A stretch of 64,000 bases of DNA from Poronia punctata (taxonomy: Eukaryota > Ascomycota > Sordariomycetes > Xylariales > Xylariaceae). The notes under the pieces are model-generated. The model searched no databases. It saw only the letters and a list, made by a program, of their open reading frames with translations, and was not told the origin of the DNA. Location of the stretch: the NCBI GenBank assembly GCA_022579005.1, contig MU401514.1, positions 1 through 64,000 on the forward strand, in the 5' to 3' direction. A program made the position numbers and the translations under genes. The number at the start of each line of letters is the position of its first letter. Within the stretch, counting starts at the first letter, position 1. This document shows positions 1 through 11,153 of this stretch, piece by piece.

Positions 1-240
1 TAAGCAATATAAAACTTTTAATTATTAAAACTAGCAAAATAGCTAAATTATATATATTAATTAATATATATATAAAAAAGTAAAACTTTTTTTTTTATAA
101 AATCTATATATACTAAATAAGTAAAAAAAAACCCTTTATAAGAAAACCCTTTCCTTTATAGTAGTCCTTATTGCAGCTATATAACTTTTACTATATAGGC
201 ATTATATTAATTCCTATTATCTTATAACTTATTAGATCTA
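1..240. other. AT-rich, RIP-like DNA at left edge
   Basis: This stretch is almost entirely A and T with short AGCT and CTAAAT remnants, unlike the gene-rich DNA that follows and very like the AT-rich block after 56.7 kb. No open reading frame of substance is present. It is probably the edge of a RIP-mutated repeat that continues outside the window; the window shows too little to identify the element. Confidence 0.5.
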
Positions 241-400
241 ACACATAGCACTAAAAGAAAGGATTCTAAAAATTAAAGCAGAACAAAACAAAATAAAACA
301 AAACGCATATCAGCGGCGTAGCTATACCTTAAGATCGATTTATATAATATATATAATACCTATTAATTCTAAGTAGGTATTATATGCAGGGAAATAGAAA

Positions 401-423
401 GGAAGGAAGGAAGGAAGGAAGGG
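401..423. repeat. (GGAA)n microsatellite
   Basis: Tandem GGAA repeats, about five to six units, in non-coding DNA. Confidence 0.8.
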
Positions 424-612
424 AAATGCGAAAATCTGGGGTCTCTCTAATAGGCAGGAGAGGAGTTAAGCAAGCCCAAGCCAACCCAACCTAACGGGAT
501 TTACATATATACTGAAAAATAGAGGTTGAACTTGGTTGGGCTAAAAAAATCGGACTCCGGATCTTAAGATCCTTCTAAACTGCCTACCACGTGCAGCTGC
601 ATGCGGCGTCAT

Positions 613-657
613 TGCCTGCCTGCCTGCTTGCTTGCCTGCCTGCCTGCTTGCCTGCCT
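613..657. repeat. (TGCC)n / (TGCT)n microsatellite
   Basis: An imperfect tetranucleotide run alternating TGCC and TGCT units over about 45 bases in non-coding DNA. Confidence 0.8.
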
Positions 658-865
658 ACATAACAGGTTTGAAATTATTCCGAGTTGGATGGATAGGTAA
701 GGTAGTTAGTCGATGCTTTATAAGATGGATGTACGTGTACATATGGTGGTACTGCATACAGTAGATGTTTTTTCTTTTCTTTTTCTTTTGCCTATTCGCA
801 GGAACTTGCCCTATTCGTACTTGTAGATACCTACCTTACCTAGGTTACCTTATTCATGGGGGGAA

Positions 866-894
866 TGAGTAAGTGAGTGAGTGAGTGAGTGAGT
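866..894. repeat. (GAGT)n microsatellite
   Basis: Tandem GAGT/AAGT units, about seven copies, in non-coding DNA. Confidence 0.75.
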
Positions 895-1199
895 TGCAAG
901 TCAATAACGTATTTACCTATCATATAGTTTCAACACAATTTCCTATTTGCAACTCTCCCTCTCTCTCCTCTTTACTATCCTGTGCCATATTTCCCCAGTC
1001 ATATCGGTCTGTCTATCAACAATCGAAATATATATATATATACCTAGGTAGGTAACATTTTTTTCAGCCATACACCCAAACCCAATCAAGTATCCCGTCA
1101 ATTTTTTTCTCTTGCTCGCATCATGATTCTAAAACGAGGATGGATAATGCAAATGCAGCCACTCACTACCTCACCCGATGGTGGGATTACCTACGTAGA

Positions 1200-1222
1200 T
1201 GCTTGCTTGCTTGCTTGCTTGT
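1200..1222. repeat. (GCTT)n microsatellite
   Basis: Tandem GCTT units, about five copies. The same unit recurs at 55105-55127 upstream of the acyltransferase gene. Confidence 0.7.
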
Positions 1223-2073
1223 TTTTATACTACTTGTACATACAGGGGTGTGTTCGGAATCCCAAGAAACGCAGGATTCAACCGCCTTGGCGGCATTATA
1301 TACCTACAGTAGTAAGCACAATCACGTCTTTACCTATTACCTACCTTGGGGTTAGGTACCTGACCTGCGCATCGGGGCAAAGATCAATCAATCAATAACC
1401 ACGTGGTATCTATCCCTTGCCTACGAGTAGGTATAAAAGATGCGTGACACAGCATAGGTTAGGTTGTGTTAAGAAAGTCTTGTTTGGCATTTAATTGGAG
1501 AGAGGCTTGTTCAGCCACTTACTTACCTACCTCGTCTACAATACAGGAATGTTTTGTTTTGCAAGGCAATTGTTAATTGATAATGCCGGCTGTTGATATG
1601 TATGTATACAAGTAGTTGGAAGCAAGTCCCCCCCCGGCTTTTGGGTAGTGCTGTAGCCGTACATAACACTTTGGGTGATACAAGCTACATGTAGGTATTC
1701 TCACCTGCATTTGCTTCGCCTTGCATTTTCAAGGCGTTTCTCTTGCTAACTGCTATATGTAACTTAGATACACATATATTATTGCCACTGGGCTTTGATT
1801 CCGCAAGCGGCACATTTTCAGCGATTGCGGAAAGCGAGACACGCCTAACTTAGGTTAGTAGACTACTTGCCAGAGTTTTTGGTAAACACGTACTCGTATA
1901 CAATCCCTCTAATCCTACGTGTAGGTTGGTACACTTCTCTGTTTGTAAAGTAGGTAAGTATTTTGCCCAAAAGAAACACGTGGAAACCCATCTCCAGTTT
2001 TCTTGGGAGTTAAAAAACACAATTAAGCTTACTTAATCAATCATATTTCCTGTGGACCTTGCTTCTTTAATAC

Positions 2074-2099
2074 GTCTTTTCTTTTCTTTTCTTTTCTTT
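2074..2099. repeat. (CTTTT)n microsatellite
   Basis: Tandem CTTTT units, about five copies, in non-coding DNA. Confidence 0.7.
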
Positions 2100-4756
2100 C
2101 CCGAGGTGGGGAGAGATGCGGACCGAGACGGAGACGTTTTTATTACGTGTACATTGGTAGGCGTTCCCAACCATACGGTTAGGTTAGGTTAGGTAAGAAA
2201 GAAAGAAAAAAGGCCCACAACGCAATATTTTGATCGACTTGTCAAGAGTCATAATAGCAGACTGGCCTTACCGTTTATGTCTTTTTTAGTGAGATCCGAG
2301 GTTATGGTTCTTGTGGCTGTGACAGAGGATGATGATGTTCTTTGTTTGGTTATCATTTTATAACAGAAACTGTAGGTGCGGAGCAGTTAAGCCGCACATC
2401 TTTTTTCAATACTTACAGTAGATACGTATTTACCTGACTCATCTATTTGCCTACTCAGTACTGTAAGCATTTGCCAACAATGTTACTCAAACGTCTGTCT
2501 GTCTGTACGAGTGTTTACAGGATAGACTGATAAGACTCGACCCCAGAAATATAGAAGCGGTAGTTAGGTCAGAGCTTAAATTACTTGTACATTGTAATGA
2601 CTAATTGTATATTAGGTTAGCGTCTTTTCCAAAGATTGATTATCCATCTCGGAAAGTGGGATTTGGCCGTCAGATGCTCATCAAAAAAGCAATTACGTAT
2701 ATATTTCCTTTTGACCCAATCTATGGTAGGCAATCTAGAACGCAAGAAAGAAGAAAAAAACATCACCGACGGTTGGGCTCAGGGACCATTCCACCAAGTC
2801 CAAGAGTGACTCGGCATGAATTGCAAGTAATACGTCTTGTCTGCCTAACCTCTTGGAGCATACACGGAGATGAATTTATTCTAAGAAAAAAATACTTTCG
2901 TGACTTTTACGTGTACCGGCGCTATGGTGCGCCAAAGTCTTAGCTGCGGATGCCTAGAGATGTAATTTACATCCAAGTCTTGGCTTTGGGTGAACATGGA
3001 GGTGTGAACTGGAGCTTGTCTGTTACCGACGATTTGGGGCGTAATTTGGGACCTTTGATTCGATATCCACCCAACCTATCATTTCAAGGCTGTATTTCCT
3101 GTTTGTTTTGCAGTTCTGAGATATGTTGGAGTTTTCTGCATATTCTTGTTGACTAAGAGACAACACTTGATATCAGTATATGATAATGTTGGTTCTTCTT
3201 TTTAGTATTTCTTGTTCGACTTGGCTAATTAACCCTTCTATCAGACAGAATGATCGCTGTTGCATACTCGTACATTGTAGTTGGTTAGTCTAGCAAGTGA
3301 GCATCAACGCTGTCACAGATCATGCCTGTTAATATTCGTTAACCTTGTAAAACAAGGGAAGAAATCTCCGGTCTTCCTCGTCACTATGCTATTTTATCCA
3401 CGTAAGCGATCATACAGTTTCTCCAGGTTGAATCATAACGAACGTGACTGGTTGAATCCTTCAAGTCTTGGCCTGCATGGGGGTTTACTTCTTTTGGGAG
3501 GAAAAGGATTCCGATCTACTACTATCAAGGTTACAGTTGTGCATAACAGGTCTATACCGAATATCGACATGATGCTGACGGCCTGCCCCATTTCTTTTTC
3601 GACAGCTGTGTTCTGGATGTGTTTATTTTTATCGTCTGTGAACCAAGACATCGAATCAAATGGGTCGTTGGGCTACCGTAAGCTTATTCTCTGTGCTTAT
3701 TTGTAATTACCTTTCCACCGAACAGAAAGCTGTATTTGGTCTGGCCTTATGTTTTGTAAATACAACCAAGTTTATATCTAGAAAAGCAAAACATGCATAC
3801 GAGTACACATCAAGGTCGCTTAAACAATTCCATTCATCCTTCTCAAAGACAAAACGACCCTTTATTGGCTTAATAATAATTTAGGCTTTAGTCTGTAGTC
3901 TAATGGCCTGAGCTAGCGACCGACAAGGGAAGGAGAGGGGGACAATGATGCTGATCTTTCTTTTCCCTTTTTCCTGGGAATTGGGCAGGGGGGAGGAGCA
4001 TTCGGGGTTTGGAAGCCAAGGGAAGAGGTTTCCACTCTCAACTCTCCATTTTGCTAAGAACTGCAGGTACCGTGTCCTATTTTAGTTTAACCCGTGTGTA
4101 GAATAAGGCTAGAAGGGGGCGAGGAGACTCGCTGTTTCCGTCTTATTTCGTGCATCATCGTCAAAAGAGCTGAAAAACGCCAAGAGGACCAAGGCAACCC
4201 TCCACTTGCCAGCCCCACGTGGATTTTCTCCGTGGATTCATTCCATCTGGCAAAATCCACCCTTTGGAAATTGAAACCGCCCTAATGTCAGGTCTCATGT
4301 AGGTATAAGAGCCGAGCTCCTCCAAGTCGAGTCCTGCAAGGCAGTCCATTAGTTATTTTAGGAGGGTTTCGAGCGGAACGGAGGTCTTTGGAGAAAGCAA
4401 CCTTCTTCTATTTCAGCAACGAAAAACAAAGTTTCGGCCGGGGGTATAATCGAGAGATTGAACCGACCGACTGAATTTTTGCAAAGGGGCCTGGCGTCGA
4501 AACATGCTCTACAAAGGCATCTTTTCTATCATGCCTATGGCTTAGGCTTTCTTTTCACTGCCCACCTAACTTCCTTTTTACATTAAATAGATGAGAACTT
4601 GAATAAGACTCGATCCTCAAGTTTTATTTATATTCTAGATTTCCGCGTCTCGATGAACGTTCCTGTCTAGTCGGCCCAAGCCGCCTTGAAATTTCTTACC
4701 CACCGGGGGACGAAAAGGAAAAACGAAAAGATTTTATTAGGAGACCGACCGTGCCA

Positions 4757-6229
4757 ATGACGCCGGTGGCGTGGGAGAGCCGAACCGTCTCCCCTTTACC
4801 ACCGGTAGTGCGGACGGGGTCCATTGCCATCATCGTCTTCGCCCTATTATCATTCACGTCGGCGCTGGCGCTCTTCGTCTATCTCACGCACAAAGTCGTC
4901 CGGTGGCAACTATGGGGGCCCGGAGCCTCGAGCGGAAAGGGGCAGCGGAGAGGGGGATACAGGTTCGAGATGGGATCGGTCGAGTTCGGACCGGCTCACG
5001 ATGTCGCGAAATTGGCGAGCTCCGAACCCGCCATAGACGCCATCTCGCTCGCGGCAACAGATGTCGAACGGAGAAGTCGCTATCCTAATCAGTTCATCGT
5101 GCTCATCGTCAATCTCCTCATCGCCGATCTCCATCAAGCGACGGCTTTCGCACTGAGCACCTCGTGGCTTGTGAGGGATGGCATCATGGTCGAAACGGGG
5201 ACTTGCTTTGCTCAGGGTCTTTTCGTGTCCGTGGGAGATCTCGCCTCGAGTTGTTTCATGTCGGCTATTGCTATTCACACATTTTATTCCATCGTTTACG
5301 GTTATCGGCCGCCGCACAAAAGGCTTCATATTTACATTGGCCTCATCTGGGCTTTCGTATATCTCATCTCGCTCTTGCCTGTGGCAGGTACTCTTAACGG
5401 CGCCTCTATGGGAGGCTTTTACGTTCGCGCTGGTGCCTGGGTAAGTTTAGCTTCCCCTGCCCCTTCTCTAATCCGTCTTAATACTTATCATGATGATGAA
5501 TAGTGCTGGATCAACGGCTCATACGGCAACATCCGTCTTCTAACCCACTACATTTTCATCTTTATAGCCATCATCCTCTCCTGGGTCCTCTACGCCGCCA
5601 TCTTCATATCACTCCGTCGACAACACCGCCGAGGCAGTATTCCCGACGAAACCAGCACTCGTTACCACCACCCGGCCTTTTTAATATACCCCATCATCTA
5701 TCTAATCTGCATCTTACCCCTCGCCATCGGCCGCGTGGCCACGATGGCAGGAAAAGCGCCCCCACTAGGCTACTTCTGCTTTGCGGGATGTCTAGTAGCG
5801 TCCAACGGATGGCTAGACGTGATCCTATTCACCACGACACGACGATCCATCGTCTTCGCCCAAGGCGACGAGCTAGGAAACGAAGACACGGGCGTCGAAA
5901 CATTTACATTTTCTTATCCGGCGCCGAAGAAATTCGGCAATACGACATGGGTCCGAGGCGGCAGCGGCCACCACCACCATGAACAAGACCAAGAACAAAA
6001 ATCATCGTGGTGGGGATGGAGTATGGATCCTGAAAAACAAGCTAGGAAACATGCGAAGAAATTGGGGAAGAGTCTAAGTCAGACTTCTCTCGCACCTACG
6101 CCTTCGTTCGATCCGAATGCTATTCAGATGGAGGTCGTTACTACTGTTGTTGTGGAGGAGGATATGAGGAGAGCCAGGGGGGGACAGAGTCAGAGGGATT
6201 TCTCGGATTCTACTTCGAGTACCTACTAG
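4757..6229 (+). CDS. Git3/cAMP-receptor-like G protein-coupled receptor
   Basis: Two exons, 4757-5440 and 5504-6229, joined over a 63-nt intron (GTAAGT donor, TAG acceptor, phase 0) to give 469 residues. An upstream GTG at 4751 is in frame, but the first ATG is 4757. About seven hydrophobic segments are visible: TM1 near residues 22-46, TM2 near 111-135, then five more to about residue 340, followed by a long hydrophilic tail with a His-rich stretch. The segment NQFIVLIVNLLIADLHQA and the Gly-Ala-Trp-Cys-Trp-Ile run created at the exon joint are typical of fungal Git3 (carbon-sensing) and cAMP-receptor-like GPCRs. Such receptors sit in the plasma membrane and signal through heterotrimeric G proteins to adenylate cyclase. 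The first intracellular loop, about 65 residues and rich in basic residues, is long. The ligand cannot be told from sequence. Confidence 0.85.
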
Positions 6230-7770
6230 GTAGTATGCATTATCATCGTTAGGTTTACATTGCACTTTAAGCATGGCGCTGGCGCGGGGAATACTGGGTG
6301 GCTTGCTTGCTTTCTGTTGTTGTTGTTGTTGTGTGTATATATATATATATATCTAGTTTTTCTTGTTCTTGTTCTTGATACCCCTCAATCATTTATATAT
6401 TGTTCATTTTTTCATATTACTTTACTGTATATAGATAGATAGAAAGACCAGACAGACAGATGTGGAAATTCATACCCCCCTTTTTTCATTCGGTGGAATA
6501 GGGCTTTAACTTTGACTTTTGACTGTGACTGTTATTTTTTCTGTTTCTGTTTCCCACGTCACGTCTGCGCATATCCATGAGAGTATCCCAGTTAGTACCA
6601 AGATATTCAGATAATAGGCAGCCAGGCCTCCTTTCTGTGACCATATATTGTGATATTTTGGTGGCAAGACTGAGGCAGACGCAGAGGCATTGTTTTCTTT
6701 CTTTCTTCCTTGCTTGCATTCTTGGTCAGACAGACAGGCATTCACAATCTCGTGAGAATAAATCGATTTTCGTGATACTACTCCATCCATCTATTCACAT
6801 TGACAGACAGGTGTCATTGTTTGGCTTTGAGGTATGGCTCGTTACTCATAGTCAATAATCTAATAGGGGTGGAAAATATCATAAAGAATAATAGATATAT
6901 ATATTCTTAACCATGTATTTCTCAAGAGGGGGGGGGACAATCCCAAGGAAATAGATACTACCTACTCAACTCATAGTTACGTTTTCCCTAGAATTATTAA
7001 CAACTAACTGTTTTTCAAAAGCCGCAGCTACCTTACAAGAATTCACACTTTTCATATTCACGCAGCTTGCTTGCTTGCAAAAGAAAATCTTGGAACAAGC
7101 AAGCCGAGGCTTGAAATACTATACATGAACAAGACGCGGCTGTGCAGGAATGCCACACAATGTCATGTATTTCAAAATACAAAAAAAACAAAAAAGAGGA
7201 ATCGTGGGGGCCCCACGAGGGGTTAGGTATGTATGTACTTATAGAAATATTAGCAATACATGACACGACGGCAAGGTCTACGATAGTTACCCTACCTACT
7301 TCCTTCCCACAACCACTTTACTCCCACAAATGTAAAGGTTTCTTTCAAAAAAATAGATAGCTATTTTCAGCTCTCTCTCTCTCTATTCCTCTCGACTATC
7401 TCCAACCTTTCTGTTCTCTGTGTCATCCATCCCACATTCATTTTACCTTACCTTGCCTTCTTCATCTTCATCTTCATCTTCATCTCTCGGTCTTCAGTTT
7501 AACCTAGCTGTGTGTGCTACAGTTATTCTATTTTGGCTCTTCGAGCCAAATCAAAAGGCTGCAGTAATTACCTACCTCTGTTTCCTAGGAGTCATCGTCA
7601 TCATCTTCTTCATATCCCTTCATTCCGGCTTTTGGCCCTTCTAGACCATATTCTCTAGCCATCCTTCTATCATTATCAGTATTTGTCATTTGATTAAACC
7701 ACTTCGCTGGTCATATCGGTATTCATACTTTACTTTGCGCCAGAATTTCATCGTCTTGGAACTTCCCACC
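6230..7770. other. Intergenic region, receptor 3' side and next gene's leader
   Basis: No gene is seen. The first part holds T-rich and TGT/GTTGTT runs near 6316-6360 that fit a 3' untranslated region. Small open frames in both directions lack recognisable motifs. Confidence 0.5.
7366..7500 (+). promoter_or_regulatory. Pyrimidine-rich promoter/5' leader tract
   Basis: A strongly CT-rich stretch, including a CT dinucleotide run and about four TTCATC units, lies 270-400 bases upstream of the ATG at 7771. CT-rich tracts next to transcription starts are common in filamentous ascomycetes, so this is a likely core-promoter or leader element. No TATA box was recognised. Confidence 0.4.
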
Positions 7771-10176
7771 ATGTCATCGTCAGTCAACATGCAACAACAA
7801 GTCGAACATGGCACTCGAGTCCATCTAGCAAAGCTGCTATCGAGAATCCACGGAAATGATCTGAACGAGGCAAAGAATCCCCTCTGGATCTCTTCCGCCG
7901 AGACGACGCATACTCTCCCAAAAGACCAAGGTTATCTCGACGTTGCCTCATTCCAAATCACCGGTCTTCCGTCCCTGTTCGATGAGCTCGTCCAACCGAC
8001 CTTCATCGAAGAGAAGCGTTGGAAGTGGGAAATCGCCCCGAATCTCGTCAACGCCATCCTCAGATTCCACGGCCGGGAAAGAATGACGGGGACGGAAATT
8101 ACCGCCATGTTTACCATGACACTCGCCGCGTTACATGCAACCGTCGGAATCGAGGAGGTATTCGCGGGCGTGTTCAACGAACACATCCACAAGTCCCTAG
8201 ACCCTGACATAATCCACAGCGTCTTATCCCTTGGAACGCGCTTCCTCGTCTACGGCGGCATGCGCCTGACCGAGATTAATGAGCAAGAAGTCTGGTATTT
8301 TATTGTTCACGACGTATGCGATCGCACGGTATATTTCATCGATCCCTCCGCCCACCCACTTGAGGATCTCGTCGACACCCACTTTTCCAACGTCTTCTAC
8401 CACGTCCGTCGTCTCTGGGAACAGGACATCTGGTCCAAAAATCCAGAACTCCTCCCGCCGAATAGGGCCCTGAATCTCCCCATGGGACAGACAAACCCGA
8501 TTCCAGGAATCCCAGTCACCTGCGTGTTCAACGCTTACACCTTGTTCAGAGACCCCGCGTTAGCGTGGCAGTTGGCATGCGAGAGAAACGGGGACGAAGT
8601 TGACAAAGTTGACGGAAAGACCGCATTCACCATCGAGATGGATCTGCTGAATACCATGATAGATTTCCTCAGCTGTTCACTCTCGCTATCCATGGATCCC
8701 AAGTGGGAGTCTGTGTACGCCGGATTAGAGAAGCCGTGGTCCTTGTCGCCTATCAAGATTCAGATCGACGAGGCCGTCTTGGCCAGAGTGCTCATGGTTC
8801 GCAAGGGGAACATGAGTAACGTGTGTGACTTGTTGAAGTCAATGTATGGACATTTGCCCGTGTTATCCGACGACTTCCCCATCCCTGTACAGATGACATC
8901 CCCCCGCACAATCAGTGCCGACGCGGCTTTATACGCAGACTGGTCACCTGAGGCTACCGCGCTTATGCAGGGCCGCAGGGCGCAAGACGATATCTCGAAT
9001 CCGCAGGTGTGGAAGAATGTCGTCGGGCCTCGACTCGTGAACCTCCTCTTGCGCATGCACGATAAGATCCCCCTCGGGGGAGCTGAGATCATGGCGGGAT
9101 TACACATGCTCCTGATTGAGTTCTTCCCAGGCGGATCGCGCGAGCCAATCGTCATGACGGAGAACAAATTCGGCAGTTTTCTCCGCAGTAATGGTCCGCG
9201 AGATGGTGAGTGGGAAGCAGCAGTGACAAGATTCCAGCCACGATTCCTCATTTTGGGACGACGTCAGCCGGGCGTTTATTCCCACTGGTACATCCTCATT
9301 ATCGAGATGGCGACGGGAAAGGTCTATGCGATGGACTCGATGGACGCACAAGATAACTGGGCCGAACACAGCCGCATGTTCGATCGTCTTCGGCGGTATT
9401 GGCCTATTCGATTCCCACATCTCGCTGTTCCGCAGCAAATGTTCCAGCTCCCTTCATACAAATCCATGGAGCCACATTCACCCGGCTATCTATGTCTGTA
9501 CCATGTCGCATTACTTTTCCGCATGCCCGTTCGTCTCTGGGCTCTCGAGAATGGCGACGAAACTGCTCAGGAAGCGGAATTCGACGCTTTCCAGAAAATG
9601 GTCGAGACCTACACTGGCATCCGCGTGGTCGAGAACATGACTTTCTCGCCTTTCGACATTGACCTCGACGACCCTTTCGTCGATGAAGTGCCGGAAAAGA
9701 AGAAACCGGTCAAAAACTGCAAGGTCAAGTACGACAATGCAAACGGCCAGGACCATCACCACGCATTCGCCAATCAAACCACCCCACCCCATTCGACAAC
9801 CTACGTCGACGACAAAATCCTAGCCTCGCCCGTAAAGGTAACCAAACGTATCTTCTACCGCGCAGGCTCCTCGTCATCCCCATCCCCCGAAGAACGCGGC
9901 CCCCAGCTTCGTATGATGATGATGAACAACATGGCCATGTACACCGCTGCTCCAGCTCAACACCCAATTTGCGAGCAGAGACAACAGTCTCAAGTACAAG
10001 CAATCATGCGCAGAATCCCCCCTCATATCGCGATTAATCGCGACGGATGGCATTGGTACGACTCCATGATCGAGGCTTCGAAAGCCAGAGCGCAGCATCA
10101 GGCACGGGTCGAGACGGAGAAATTCCATCGGGAAGCTATTCAGGCCGAGATGCGCAAGAAGCGACAACATCTTTGA
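7771..10176 (+). CDS. Protein with two tandem Ulp1-like (C48-type) domains, probably non-catalytic
   Basis: Intronless, 801 residues. The open frame extends upstream to 7690 with no ATG; the first ATG is 7771, in a CCACC-ATG context. Two related modules of about 270 residues are visible (about 30-330 and 380-640). Each has a helical start (LVN-x-LLR-x-H pattern), a GxEI segment, and a beta core RFLVYG / RFLILG followed by WYFIV or HWYILII and a D-S/D-P pair. This resembles the Ulp1/SENP cysteine-protease fold. Module 2 keeps candidate His505 (in HWY) and Asp522, but the expected Asp-Cys-Gly nucleophile loop reads Ser-Pro-Gly, with a Cys only at 575; module 1 lacks the His. The tail from about 640 is low-complexity and basic. 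Assignment rests on motif pattern alone. A SUMO-related or otherwise binding role is possible. Confidence 0.5.
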   Translation: MSSSVNMQQQVEHGTRVHLAKLLSRIHGNDLNEAKNPLWISSAETTHTLPKDQGYLDVASFQITGLPSLFDELVQPTFIEEKRWKWEIAPNLVNAILRFHGRERMTGTEITAMFTMTLAALHATVGIEEVFAGVFNEHIHKSLDPDIIHSVLSLGTRFLVYGGMRLTEINEQEVWYFIVHDVCDRTVYFIDPSAHPLEDLVDTHFSNVFYHVRRLWEQDIWSKNPELLPPNRALNLPMGQTNPIPGIPVTCVFNAYTLFRDPALAWQLACERNGDEVDKVDGKTAFTIEMDLLNTMIDFLSCSLSLSMDPKWESVYAGLEKPWSLSPIKIQIDEAVLARVLMVRKGNMSNVCDLLKSMYGHLPVLSDDFPIPVQMTSPRTISADAALYADWSPEATALMQGRRAQDDISNPQVWKNVVGPRLVNLLLRMHDKIPLGGAEIMAGLHMLLIEFFPGGSREPIVMTENKFGSFLRSNGPRDGEWEAAVTRFQPRFLILGRRQPGVYSHWYILIIEMATGKVYAMDSMDAQDNWAEHSRMFDRLRRYWPIRFPHLAVPQQMFQLPSYKSMEPHSPGYLCLYHVALLFRMPVRLWALENGDETAQEAEFDAFQKMVETYTGIRVVENMTFSPFDIDLDDPFVDEVPEKKKPVKNCKVKYDNANGQDHHHAFANQTTPPHSTTYVDDKILASPVKVTKRIFYRAGSSSSPSPEERGPQLRMMMMNNMAMYTAAPAQHPICEQRQQSQVQAIMRRIPPHIAINRDGWHWYDSMIEASKARAQHQARVETEKFHREAIQAEMRKKRQHL

Positions 10177-11153
10177 TTTCGCCACGGTTTTAAATCAGTC
10201 CCATTGGTACAAGGGAAGAAAAGAAAGAAAAGAAGAAAAAAACGACAATTACTGCCTAATGTTGTTTTTTCCCTCTTTTCTTCGCATTTACCTATATGGC
10301 CTGGTTTGATGTCTCCCTTCCAAGTTGCATTTTTTATCTGTCTATCTGTTTGTCAGATGAAAGATGTAAAAGGAAGCGACAATGACCCCACCTCTTCAGA
10401 GGCGACTTCCTTCCGTCTGTTGATTTGTCAGAAGAAGACGATGACGAAAGAAGCGTCTATAACGGGACGTCTTGTAATCACTTTACTCCTGTTTGTCTGT
10501 TATTGGTCAAAAGTAACCTATATCAGCCACCCCGATTGCATTTCCTTTGTCATCACTCAAGCAACAATCTCACCAAGCTTTCATCACCCCGCTATAATCT
10601 CAAAACTCATTTGCATGCAACAACACCAACGATTAATCAATCGAGCTACGATTTAATGCTTTCACAACATCTTTGCCTTACAACGACGAACAACATTTGC
10701 ATTTTCCGGAATACGGAACAAGGGAGTTCCGGAATGAATGAATGGATGGAATGGTCTTTGCCTTCTTGTTTTCACGGGGGCATTGAATAATACACAATAA
10801 CGGCAGGAAGAAAAAAAGGAGAGAGGGGGAATCCATATATATGTAATCGACCTCGTGGTTTTGTATGGCAGTTACTTGAGCACGAAATATATATATATAC
10901 CCTCTTCTTCAATACTCGTTTTTGTGATAAACGTAAAACACACTTGACATATCCAGCAGAAGGCGCATCCGCAGAATAACCTTTACTTATTATAATCCTC
11001 AGTTCTTCTAAGACTACAACCAGAGAGCATCCCAACCAGACACCGACCACCATCCTTTTCAAACATATCTCCTCCCCTCATACAAATGTAACCCCTATCA
11101 ACAGCCGTCCCACCACCACTCCAAAAGAAAGCCAGCCGTCCATCAAGATCTCA
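10177..11153. other. Convergent intergenic region
   Basis: About 980 bases lie between the plus-strand Ulp1-like gene and the minus-strand ureidoglycolate lyase gene, so both 3' untranslated regions should be here. An AT run occurs near 10888-10900. No gene or RNA was recognised. Confidence 0.5.

Larger units (their letters stand above)
241..4756. other. Long non-coding region rich in microsatellites
   Basis: No convincing gene is visible in about 4.5 kb. Small open frames occur on both strands but have no recognisable domains and mostly lack good starts. The region carries several tetra- and pentanucleotide runs and many copies of short motifs such as AGGTTAGGT, AGGTAGGT and TACTCGTA. The last few hundred bases should hold the promoter and 5' leader of the receptor gene that starts at 4757; no clear TATA box was recognised. 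Confidence 0.5.

Noticed and set aside
2178..2200. Interstitial telomere repeat
   Set aside because: The unit is GTTAG/AGGTT rather than TTAGGG, and the same motif is scattered through the window.
2605..3706. Series of 70-140-codon open frames
   Set aside because: No domains, mixed frames and mostly non-ATG starts; they look like chance frames in non-coding DNA.
4751..4756. GTG as start of the receptor gene
   Set aside because: Nuclear genes of this group start at ATG; the first in-frame ATG is at 4757.
7690..7770. Upstream extension of the Ulp1-like gene
   Set aside because: It would need a TTG start and adds residues without motif; the ATG at 7771 has a good context.
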